From contig JAJEKV010000109.1 in NCBI GenBank assembly GCA_021234155.1, positions 233,155 through 297,154 of the forward strand: a DNA stretch of 64,000 nucleotides, in the 5' to 3' direction. The notes under the pieces are model-generated. The model was not told the DNA's origin. It worked only from the letters and a program-made list of their open reading frames with translations, and did no database searches. The position numbers were made by a program, and so were the translations under genes. Positions within the stretch are counted from its first letter, which is position 1; every line of letters starts with the position of its first letter. This stretch comes from Isoetes taiwanensis. Lineage: Eukaryota; Streptophyta; Lycopodiopsida; Isoetales; Isoetaceae. Below, in pieces: positions 8,422-18,765 of this stretch.

Positions 8422-10458
8422 GATTGGCTCGCTATAGCGAAGCAGACATTGAAGAAACTTAGCAGACTACGATTACTTCGTCTACTTGGATGATGAAACT
8501 TGGAATATGTGCCTACAAGTGGCTCGAAAATTCTATGAAGACCAGCTAAAAGATGAATTGGGTGAGACGATAGTGGTAAAGGACCGGGCCGAGAATGTTC
8601 ACGAATAACAAGTGCCGACCTTTAAAGTCCATGCATCCAATGGATCTCAGAAAGACTCTTGACAGAGATTATGACAGACCACCACGCATACATCAAGACC
8701 ACCAAAAATTACACCGAAGGCGGTCATGAAAATCCGGCAGCGAAATGAAGAAGATTGGCAATCGCCGAGCACTCCTTAAATATCCGAAAGATGTGAAGAA
8801 GCTTCATGTTGACAACATGACAGATTTGAGGAAAATTCATCCTATATTCACGGAAAATTTGATGTTAATGTTCGCCAACGATTGTAGGTGATTGGGTTGA
8901 TAGCCGCAAGGAGGCGAGTAAAAGCTTAACCTTCCAAAGGCTCTTATCCCGAAGGTTGATGAGTATCCGGCGGAACCGATGGAAGAGGGATCTAAATCAT
9001 TCAAATGCTACCGTGTCGGGTCCTCTTGGGATGTCGCTTGATGTGGTCAATACCTCTGCTTTCGCTTGTTGGATGTGATTTCAGAAATATCAAGAAATGG
9101 AGCATGGAGGATTACCGAAGTTCCTTGACCAGATCGGGTGCTAACGGACCAGCAATTATATTGGATCACGATCTTTATCAGTCCGCATCGTTTGAGTGAA
9201 TGCTTGTCCGCCATGAAGACTATAGACGGGGGGTAGTGGGTGTATGGGTGGGAGCGCACATGATCCTAAAAAGAGAAACCCTTCCTCTCGTGTTCGCGAG
9301 CTCACGGACTCGTTAGTAATGTAATGTATGTGGCAGAGACCAAGCAAAATGCCCTGCTATGAATGACTGAATCTATGCTTCAACGATGCGGACCATCCTC
9401 AAGAGTATTCAAGTTTCGCAAGACTTGAAAGAAGTGGAGGACATAGAGAAGAACCTCCCCGATCATGAGTGCGGCAGTAACATGATTTAAACCCCGTGGT
9501 CTGTGTCCATTTCTTTTCAATGCCACTTATAACGGTTGTGTACTTTGCTTCAAAGATAATTGGTTTGTATCGGCCTTGGGTGACAAGAGTGTGGCAGGGA
9601 GGCGCGGGTGCTCTTTTGCCACATCAATTAGATTCCGGACATGCACATACCTAGTCCCAAAAATTTATGCTTGAGGGTTCTGCGGTGTCCTTGATTTCTT
9701 CTCTCGGAGGATCCTTTAGCCGTCGCGGCTATGTGCGAAGGGTATAAAGCCACCGCCTTTGAGAGTGATGAGAATATGCAGCTCAAACTTATTCAGATTT
9801 TTGATCAACTCGAGTAATCTTTGGGAGAAGAAATCGAGAGCCCGTGCATTGCAAAAAGATAGCGAGAGGGTAAAAAGAAAGCAAGCGGCTCCAAGGCAAG
9901 TGCCGTGGTGTCCACTCCTCCACCTCCTTGTCCATTCCCCGCACGCATCGGTGCAAGAGTTGCAATCCACTCTCCCAATTGTCTAAAGATTCTCTCCTGG
10001 CACCATTTGAGAAAGGTTGCGTGTTTTGGAGCAAAGGACATGTCTTTCTTTAGAAAGAAGAAGGATAACATTAATGCTTTGGCGGCACTACACTAGTGTG
10101 CACCCAAGATGTGGTCGAGGGTAGCTCAAGAAGTTCTGCAGAGCTACTCCTCAAGGATCAAGAACCATCTGTTGTCTTGGAGACACAACCCGCTCAACCT
10201 GTGGACCCGCTACCATCAGAGCAAGAAAAGGAGGTCGAAAAGGATATTCAGTTCGAGAAAGAGGCTGACGTTGGAGATGAGGAAGTTGAGAAGGAGGATG
10301 ATGTTGAAATGGAAATTGAGAAGGATGCTCCCGGCCACACTAACCAATCTGAAGAATTCCTCGCCGGATGGAGCTCCTTAAGCAAGCAAACACGGCCGGG
10401 GGGAGAAGAAAGTGAAGCTGCTCACACAACTACGTCAGCTGAAGGGGTGGACCCTTAA
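8422..10458 (+). pseudogene. Gene B, middle and C-terminal blocks (heavily frameshifted)
   Basis: After the acceptor at 8419-8421 a coding-like stretch runs in shifting frames: DWLAIAKQTLKKL, then DYFVYLDDETWNMCLQVARK and FYEDQLKDELGETIVV (~8467-8585), KKLHVDNMTDLRKIHPIFTE (~8800-8855), SMEDYRSSLTRSGANGPAII (~9090-9160), DLKEVEDIEKNLPDHECG (~9427-9475) and MCEGYKATAFESDENMQLKL (~9730-9790). The last clean frame (10096-10458) is acidic, with EKDIQFEKEADVGDEEVEKE, and ends at a stop. I recognise no domain. The number of breaks is much higher than in gene D, and many fall in C/G-rich words. Whether gene B ends here or splices on to D is unresolved. Confidence 0.4.
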
Positions 10459-10953
10459 GCACACGGGGTCTGTTTTGCTAGCACGGGGGTGCAAATTGGG
10501 CGGGCGCCCAATTTCGCACCTCTGATACTCGCCATATGTTTTAGAATGAGCAGGGGGTGCAAATTGGTGGCTTCAATTTAGCACCTCTGCTACTCATTGT
10601 ATATGTTTTAGAATGAAATTGAGTGAAAAAATTATGTACATTGACCAAGAAAATAACTACATGTCGAATATTTTTGGTATTACTTTCCAATGTTTACAAC
10701 ATTTATTAACCCACGCTTTGGTATTCTTTTACATAAAGAAAATACATAGGTCTTACAAGACATGGCTAATTCAACACAAACATACTAGATAATAGACAAC
10801 ATATAATAGAAAAGACCAAAGATTCAGTCCAATGCCCGGGGCCAACCTGAATAAGATCCCCCGTCCGAACTCATCAATATGACTTCGACCGGTCTGAGAT
10901 CGGCCAGTCATCCAATTTTTGGAGAGAGTGGCCACTAACGACGATGAGCTTGG
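10459..10953. other. Spacer with two further palindrome sites
   Basis: A perfect palindrome lies at 10493-10514 and a degenerate one at about 10559-10580, inside a short duplicated context (GGGGGTGCAAATTGG ... GCACCTCTG). The rest is AT-rich with no recognised gene. It is the 3' side of both gene B and gene C. Confidence 0.5.
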
Positions 10954-11332
10954 TTACCAAACCTTCGCATTGTCTTCTTTGCTTCTTGTAAAGCTTCTTA
11001 AACGAGAGGTCGGAACGTGTTGTGCATCCAAACGCCCTCCATTTTCAGCAGCCTTTTCGATTGCCTTTTGCCCCGTAAATAAAGCGTTTCAAAGATATGA
11101 GGCGCCCTCCTCGGCTCCACCCCTCTTGAGTTCTTCCTCGTCGCCATCCTTTATCAACCCATCCCCTTCGAGGAGCTTCGTGAATTGGGCGCTAACTTCT
11201 CTCGTTCAGATCTGGTTCATCTCATTTTGTACCTCCAGCTGCAACTGATTCGCATGGGCTAAGATTCCCTCACTAATATGAGACATTTGATTTCTGATGG
11301 TGTGTCCCCCCGTCTGCCTTTGTGTCGACCAT
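10954..11332 (-). pseudogene. Gene C: small coiled-coil-like frame
   Basis: On the minus strand an ATG at 11332-11330 opens MVDTKADGG. After a G-run (about 11306-11311) the frame shifts and continues HISEGILAHANQLQLEVQNE, MNQI, a stop, then REVSAQFTKLLEGDGLIKDG, DEEELKRGGAEEGAS, a second stop, and ALFTGQKAIEKAAENGGRLD up to TAA at 10954. Heptad-like spacing and many charged residues suggest a short coiled coil of about 125 residues. No family is recognised. It lies between B and D on the opposite strand. A single-base change in the G-run and two stops leave it broken, or these are base errors. Confidence 0.35.
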
Positions 11333-11547
11333 TTTGAGTGACCTGAGATGAACCGAAGAGAGCGAATGAAGGTGCTTGCACGAAGAGATAGAATGAAGAG
11401 ACAATGAAGAGACTGGATGAAGGGACCTCCTATCTCACCTACTTGCACGATTCCCGAAATTGTGGCTCATTTTAATAACAAGAAATGACGAAATCTAAAA
11501 ATTCGCATTGGGTTCCACGGCCTGCCATGTCAACTACCCGCACGTAA

Positions 11548-13534
11548 TCCGAGTTCTTTTTTAAGCAAAAACCCTATATTTTCAAGAAAAAACCCTATAT
11601 TCTTACCACTGGCGCTAATTTGAGATATTTATGGACTTGTGGAAAGTCCATAAATAATGAAACTGTGCTTAAAATGGCACTAACATTGGAGAAGTTATTC
11701 GCCTTATCTAAATCCACAGTGAGTAACCAGCAAAGGAATAAGTGGCTAAATATTATGGCATCTGGCACAGCGATGATAGACACATATGGGATACCAAACA
11801 ATGATAAACAATTCCGTGAGTGGGTTAAAAAGGAGACATGGATGGAGCACATCTTGAAGAAAGCTACTCAGCAAATGGAGTCTGTATGTTTGGCAAGTGA
11901 TATCGCTATTAGCCACAATGAAGACGATTTGGACTCTTGGTTTAGAGAATTTTGGTTGCAACATCGATCTGTTCTTTTCCATGTGATGGAAAAAAAAACT
12001 GTCCTACACAGCCTCAGCTGAGGAAGCATTCGACATTAACAAGGTCTCTATGCGTGTCACATATAGGTAATCCATTTTCCTATTATTTTTGCGCTGAAAA
12101 TATATGTTCATCAATTACTTCTATTTTCGACTAACTAAAATGTATATCAGGTACTTCAAGTATGCACTTGCAAAGGAATATATTTTAAAATTTCCAGCAG
12201 TCTTAAAGTCATGGACAATAACTGGTAGTGATTCCTGCATGTATTCTGGACCAGGCCAGTTGGATCGTGAACCACCCATGACCAGATGGGAGCTAGAGAA
12301 TTGCCCTTGGTGGCTCGATTTTAAAAAAGGATGTATGCCTGAGGAAGAAAAGCATGTATGGGCTGCTAGATTCAATACAGATTCTAAGAATGAAAAGAGT
12401 CCTAGTGCTGCTTCTATGCAAACAGGTTATAGTGATGATACAAGAGATGTGGATAAAGGAAAATTGAAACGGAAGAGAAGACACATTCAATTGTCTGAAG
12501 AGTCAAACCATGTGCAAACACCTGTCATGCATACGTTTCATTCAGGAGGGAACTTGCGAGAGACACAGGAAGTAAGCAGCCAGGCGCCTAGCCACATGGC
12601 TCTTGACATGGAAGTTGGTCCAATTTACAAAAATGTGGCTTTACAGCTAACAACAGAAGATGTTAGAAATGTTTCTGCAACTTTGACATGCAAGAACCCC
12701 GATACACCATTTAAGGGCATTCATGATTTTGGTAAGTCCATAAAGATTGCATCGAAAAGATATAGTAGAAATGGTGAGACCAGAGATTGGGGTGTTGATC
12801 TTTTGCTGATTGATCTTCCCACCAATCAATATCCTACAATTGGACATCCACATATTCCTGATTGGAACAGATGTGACAGTCAGCTTATAGATGATTGTTT
12901 TTCTATTGGTAACCTTTGTTTAGACGATAAGGGTTATCTCGTTTGTATCTGCACAGTGGAACAATTTAAAAGTGTTGAAGTTATTGCAAAGAAACGGAAC
13001 ATGGAAAGGAGAAGAACATACATGCTGATTGGTGATGTCCCTTTCTCTTATGGCAGTGATATGTTAGGTCTTATTGACACGAGCACTTTGTGTGTGACGT
13101 TGTATGGCAGAATTGGTTATCAGGGTAATTTAGTTCACCCTATGGCCTTTGTTGAAGGAAAGCTAAATCACATGTTAAGCATTATAAAGCATGAATGTAT
13201 ACAATCAGAGAAGCTGATATCAGATGGTTCTGGAGGATGTAGATACAATCTTCAAAAGAGTATTGCTTTCATGCAATTTTTATTGCACTCGTTTTGTGTC
13301 CCAAGTGGATTTGTATTGGAACTATTTGCTGGAATGGGCTCTATGATGGAGGCAGCTGCTATTTGGGGTGCTAATTACTATGGAATGGAGAAGGATAAAA
13401 AGTTATGTCAGATTGTCATGGAATTGCAGGGCTGTAATAGGCCAAGACCCTTTCACATTTCTGGTGCCATGAAGAATATTGAAGATGAAGAAGATGAGGT
13501 GACAACTGCAGACTTGGTGGAACCAGAGGACTAG
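11548..13534 (+). CDS. Gene D: DNA N4/N6 amino-methyltransferase-like protein
   Basis: Two exons. The first is open from 11548 (no ATG is obvious; TGGANLRYLWTCGKSI near 11600) to 12066. The second is 12151-13534. The join AG|GTACTTC gives VTYRYFKYALAKEYI. A run of nine A (11990-11998) shifts the frame; one A fewer would restore KKLSYTASAEEAFD up to the donor. The second exon has a basic stretch (GKLKRKRRH, ~12458-12485), then VDLLLIDLPTNQYP (~12793-12834) at the place of methyltransferase motif IV (usually DPPY), and FVLELFAGMGSMMEAAAIWG (13310-13369), a clear SAM-binding motif I. The order IV then I is that of beta-class DNA amino-methyltransferases. DLPT in place of DPPY makes catalysis doubtful. 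An acidic tail ends at TAG 13532. Confidence 0.6.
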
Positions 13535-16250
13535 TGGGTAACAAAACTTTCTTTTAACTTAATAGAAAATTCATGTTCCATTTTTTTAATGTCAATGACT
13601 AACGAATAATCTCCGTAGTTGCTTGCCCATATATGCAGAATAATTGGCATCATTCATGGCTGCCTCCCATTCTCCAATTTTGCAAACAACCAAGTACAAA
13701 TCATGTTGCTACATAGACGATGAGGCGGCAGAAGATTAGTTATAGCAGAAGACTAGGCAGCAGAAGATCATAGCAGAATGCTTCTGTCACTACTTCTGTC
13801 ACTGGAAACTTAAGATGTGCAACCAAGTTTAAGTTCTTTAATTATTTGTCATTTGAATGCTTTATAGCCGAATGCTGCTGTGATTGGATATTTATGTAAG
13901 TCTGACATAATGGTTGTATGATATATTTATGTTTAGTTTTATGCTGCTGACATATGACAGTGTTGTTGCTCATCCCAGTTTGGCAGTCAGACATTGCAGA
14001 AATCAATCTAATTCCAGGCAAGCAAAACCACCCTGGGTAAATAACAGCAGAAAGTGCTTTTTACATGCATGTGTTCCTTTTTTCTTTGTTAAATATGTTA
14101 TGTTGTGCTTGTTTATTTTCAAATGCTTGGCTTCTATCAGTTGTATTCCATGCTTAACATGCTTCTATCAGTTGTATTCCATGCTGCTACATATACAATA
14201 ATGCGGAAACGTACATTGAATAACTGCCTTTCAAAAGCAAATAATGCTTTTTCCATGCTACAATGATCTGCTTTATCTTTCTTTCAATAAGTATCCATTC
14301 ATTCTGTTAAGACAAGCTTGAAGCTTATGGTTGATCAATTGAATGAGTCTTGTCATTAGTAAGTTTATCATCCAGATTTATGAAGTTCTGCCATCGATTC
14401 AGTAAGGTTTTTCCTAGCATCGTGGAGTTATTTGAACGTTCACACTCAAGTAGTTAGTTGGCATTAAGTCAACTATTGACTGTTGCTGCAGATGTAATCT
14501 GATTTGTCAATTGCTGATGGCCATTTGATGTACTTCCTGGCTAAAAATGCTATGTATAACTATCCTAATATTTTCAAATTTTATTTAGGTCTATTTTGGG
14601 AAGACAAAGGAAGTAATATTCACGTTAAGGAAACCCTTGGACATGTTGACTGCAACATCTGCGACAGGCAAGAGTCTGCAACAAGCTGTTGTAACAGATA
14701 ACATACGGAGTCGTTCTGATGGCGCAATGTCGAGTTCTTAGCCGCTCTCTGTTGCCTGCAGAACCCAGATGGGTATATATAAGATAAAAACAGATTTTAT
14801 CATAAGGCCACACTTTAGGGGATTTATTTCTTTATTCTAAAAACTTGGAGCATTGGACGTTCATTGGGAATCTGGGGCAAGACTAAGCTGCGGTTAGGAA
14901 TCAGTGCATTTACATCTATTTGCCCACGCATTTATTTTTAGCCTTCAAAAATTTCGATAGCTTAGCTTTCCATTGCTTCGCATTTAGTTTTGCTCCATTT
15001 CCATGCATAACGGATAGAACGACTCAAAAAGAAATAGGAACAAAGAAAAAAGGTTTGAATTGGGCCACAAAATGGTTGAAAATTGCTCTCGGCAGACTTG
15101 TAATTGCGTAGTAAGGGCCCATCTCTATTAGGGGCGTTCCTTTTACGAATAAGGGCTAGAATAAGTGCTAAAAAGCAATTAAATTGAGATAGGGATTAAA
15201 TTACATTATCTTGAATGGTTGAGGAATTTGAGAAATAGCAAACTATTTTGTTAAGGCCCTTGCATGTGCCGTCCCATAACCCGTTGGGTTCCCGTGGACG
15301 TAAAAATTCATCTTATCTTATCTTATCTATTATGAAGATAAAAAAGGTGATAATATAAGCCGAAAGTTTGATATTTGTCATCGAAATAGGGATTACATTG
15401 AAATAGGGATTAAATTGAATTTGAATGGTTGAGGAATTTGTTATGATTAGCCTTTTGCAATACCATATTTGTTTGGGCGCTACATTTTTGGTGCAAACTA
15501 TTTTGTTTGGGCATCTCTCTACTAATGCAAGCTATTTTGTTGAACTTCGTTAAGCAGTTTACATTTGAAAATATGGTGCTTATTGAGTGTTTTCTCAAGT
15601 GTCGTATTTTTCTCCATAACTAAAAAAAGGCAACCTTGATTTTCTCTAGAGGTTCTGCATCGAGTAACATCAAAATTGCCATACTAAGTTCTTTAAGTTC
15701 CCAAGTTGTTGGTCTTGTCTTGTCTGTGTTGTTGGTCTTTGATTTTGCCAAGCAAGAAAAACACTTTGCACACAATAAAAACACTTATAACAAAGATTTT
15801 CCCCATTCATAGAAATGTTTATAAACCAAGGCCTACAAAGAACTATGCTTTTCTGTGGTATCAGTAATATAAGAAAATGTTATTGTAATCTAATGTTTAG
15901 TTTGTCTAAGGAGCTCATGACTTGGCATTCTTGAATGGAAGCTTGCCCAATTGCTTACGTGTATCCCTTTAGTCACGTATATCTTTCCCCGCAACAAGCA
16001 GATGTGTAGTTATCATTAGAAAGTGGGGACTTTTTATTATCTTGGGGCCACTGCCATGCGTGATAAAATAATGACTAGCTGAAAACTCAATACGAAATTA
16101 TGATCCAATTCCCTTAAACATGTGATCAATATTTAGGGTTTGAGAGCCCTATAATTATTCTATGTCTAACACCTATCCATGTGTACTGAAGTGTGCATTC
16201 ATTGGGAAGACTTCCAACACAAGCATTGAATGATTTTTGTCTCTCCGCAG
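13535..16250. other. Non-coding stretch after gene D
   Basis: AT-rich with no intact gene. Notable small items: a 25 bp direct repeat (GCTTCTATCAGTTGTATTCC plus ATGCT) at 14129 and 14160; a frame from 14590 after a TTTATTTAG acceptor (VYFGKTKEVIFTLRKPLDML, ending at a stop near 14741) that could be an unrecognised terminal exon; a TCTTATCTTATCTTATC microsatellite near 15312; and two similar blocks (about 15187-15230 and 15388-15430) sharing GAATGGTTGAGGAATTTG. Confidence 0.4.
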
Positions 16251-16619
16251 GTCCATGGAAATGTGTCTGCAACATCTGTAGTTGTGACTCCAACACTGGA
16301 CTGGAAGCTATATGCATTTGATGTGCTGTCAGAGTTTGATGGTTCTAATTCTGATGCAAATGGCCCAATGCTTGTGACTATATTAATGGGAAGCTAAAAT
16401 GGACACTATTTCTCATGTTATATCATTATCTTTATCATTAACATTGTCATTGCCATTGTCGTTATATGTTATAACTTTTGCTAACCAACTTTCCTTCTTT
16501 CATTTTCAAGCCTCACGATTGGCTGATTGGTACTCAATATAAACCTCTAGAGCTTGTGAAGAGCGAATGGGCAACAATAAGAAAGTCACCTCCATGGGCT
16601 CTGGATTCTTGAAGTCTTG
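16251..16619 (+). pseudogene. SCY1-like pseudokinase gene relic (two exons)
   Basis: Exon 16251-16373 follows a CTCCGCAG acceptor and reads VHGNVSATSVVVTPTLDWKL, then YAFDVLSEFDGSNSDANGPM. Exon 16511-16619 reads DWLIGTQYKPLELVKSEW and ATIRKSPPWALDS, then a TGA where the family has Trp, then SLG before a GTAAAT donor. These are the pseudo-catalytic loop and following segment of the plant SCYL1/SCYL2-type N-terminal kinase-like proteins, which act in Golgi and vesicle traffic. Only two internal exons are found. The next family exon (CLIYELFSG-like) is not seen downstream, and the Trp codon is a stop. I therefore take it as a relic or captured fragment. Confidence 0.75.
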
Positions 16620-17609
16620 GTAAATTTTACATGTTCCATGCTCCTCTGATATTATGAAAGTATATCATTATACATCTGCAACCGTTATTGACTGGCAGCA
16701 GAAGAATGATCTTTATTTTTTGAAGCTTTTTTTGTTTTTGAACCTTGGCCTTCCATTTCGACATGTCCATTTGACCCTAATGCTTTGGCTTTTTTTAATT
16801 AAGGTGATGTAATTATTTTAGGGCCATTGCCAACCGCCCTCTTGTGAATCATTACAGGCTGTTTAATATATGAGTTATTCGCGGGAATGAAATTACTGAA
16901 ATCAAAAGAACTTCAAAATACGTCATTAATTCCAAAGATATGGAAAATGGTTGTTTTAAGGATAGTTCTTGTATGTCTTAGGGTCCATTCAACCCTATTC
17001 AATGCCCATGTCTAAGTTAAAGATTTTAACTATTTATTTAGCAATAAACCTCGCCTGCTCAGTGCTGTAGTTTGTTTGAGTTAAAAGAATTTAACGTAAT
17101 GAAATGTCACTAAATCTCTTCACATTGGTTATTAGTAAGTTAGAAGGTCCGACGAAATTATGGTTGCAGTAACTTAAAGTTCCCTAGAAAGGTCAGTTAC
17201 CTAGAAAGGCCAGTTAACTTACTGTTAATTTTACTTCCAGTTAAAGTTGTGTCAAATTTGCTAAACTCTAGGATTCAAGGGTTTCTACTGTTAAAAGGAT
17301 TAATGGATAGCGACGGGGAATAGTGGTTGTCAAAATAAATTATGTTGAAAATGGAAATATAACCTAACCGAACTGCAAGGGGGGTGTAACATGAATAGTT
17401 TGTTGGTCAAGGTTGCCTTGTTCAAATATGACATTCGCTTTTTGTTATTATTCTGATGCTTGCTTATTGCATCAGAGTTTGCTTTTAGATTATCAGCGAC
17501 TTTTAAGTTCTACACCTTCAAGACGTTTGAATTCATCCAATCTGATAGAAAACAGTGGTAATATGTTTGTTATACTACTGTAACTTTACAGAAAGCTAGT
17601 AATCATGCA
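16620..17609. other. Non-coding stretch between relics
   Basis: AT-rich sequence with no gene, repeat array or element ends that I can support. Confidence 0.3.
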
Positions 17610-18028
17610 GGAGCTGATGTTGTGCGGTGCGCCAGCGACATCCCATATATCATATATGACAGTTATTGGCAACAATGAAAGGTTGGAATTGCTGGTTATT
17701 TTTCCATGCTCAGAAAAGCATAAGAAATGAGCATAGGAGCCAAATTATGAAAATAATCGAGGACTTAATAGTTTCAATGGCAGGGATTTTCCATGTTCCC
17801 GACCATTGTATACTGGCCATGATTCTGGTGGTGAATGTAGCATCCCTTATGAGAAGTATTTCAAGATGCCAATCGAGGAAAAGACAAACCATGGTATTCG
17901 TTTGAGCAGGGATTTGTTCACTTTCTTGTCATGTCAACAGAGCACTCATGGCTTCTTGGAAGCGAGAAAAGACTGAATATGTTATGGAGACTGCTGAATT
18001 ACATGAGAATCTTATAGCTATGCTTTAG
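17610..18028 (+). pseudogene. Purple acid phosphatase relic
   Basis: Plus-strand pieces match the metallophosphatase domain of plant purple acid phosphatases: SYMTVIGNNER (~17650-17682) corresponds to the conserved GNHE motif, HDSGGECSIPYEKYFKMPI (~17818-17875) to the DSGGECG(V)PYE block, and, after a one-base frameshift, KPWYSFEQGFVHFLVMSTEH (~17883-17943), SWLLGSEKTEYVM and ETAELHENLI. The metal-ligand His of GNHE is Asn here, and the intervening sequence is also frameshifted (about 17690-17800). The enzyme would hydrolyse phosphate esters in vacuole or apoplast. This copy is a dead fragment of one or two exons. Confidence 0.75.
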
Positions 18029-18227
18029 TCTGCCCACGTTTGAGTTTGACATGCATGATTGTTAACTGCACCTTGAACGACTGAATATGTAAGAGAATCT
18101 ACAATGTTCACCTGCAATTTCGATTCAAATACTCTATTGTCTACAACTATGACTTAAGCCACTTCACTCTTCGGCCATGGAGGGCAACCCTCCGTGCACA
18201 GCACCTTGTTGCTCATTCTCAGCCATG

Positions 18228-18480
18228 CTAGTCATCAGGGGGGATATTAGAGGATTATCCACGTGTCTGGATGACTATCCATGTTGAGTCACTTGTTGCT
18301 GAGTCTTTATAAGCCACAGTCACGCTTCATTCAGTTAGTGCAGTCTCTAGCTAGTATTCTAGACAAACTTGTATCTTCTTCATTCTTCAAGAAATACATT
18401 CTATTCAGAAGCCTACATAAATACGTTCAACTACATAAATTGTGTGCAAAGACCATGGTCTTCCCATTTGAAGAATAAAG
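18228..18480 (+). repeat. Possible copia LTR remnant with polypurine tract
   Basis: A purine run (CAGGGGGGA, ~18235-18243) is followed by TATTAGAGGATTATCC, close to the TGTTAGA-type start of many copia LTRs. It leads into a TTATAAGCC promoter-like word at ~18308. No matching second LTR or target duplication was found, so this is a weak call. Confidence 0.3.
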
Positions 18481-18765
18481 GCCACAGAGACCACGGAAAC
18501 ATAATAAAGGGTTTGCCAACAAGAGCACTGTTGTTAGAGAGCTACAAATTGTTCTCACTTGATGTGCAAAAAAAAACCAGAAAGCTTGAACAAACTAAAG
18601 AGCTCTGTTCTGTAAGTTTGTAATCATTATGCTATGTAATCATAAAAGAGAAAAGATTTCAAAGTGATAACATAATCGATATAGTCAAAGATCTCTATTT
18701 GTATAAACCTTTATATAACAAAACTTAGACAATAGCTTTCCCTCATTGGTTTGCAATGTATATGA

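Noticed and set aside
9716-10071. Minus-strand frames opposite the gene B tail
   Set aside because: The plus strand has the more coherent composition here; the minus frames overlap each other in three phases.
15120-15550. hAT-like MITE suggested by TAGGGGCGTTCC and repeated GGTTGAGGAATTTG blocks
   Set aside because: No inverted partner of the end and no 8 bp target duplication could be found.
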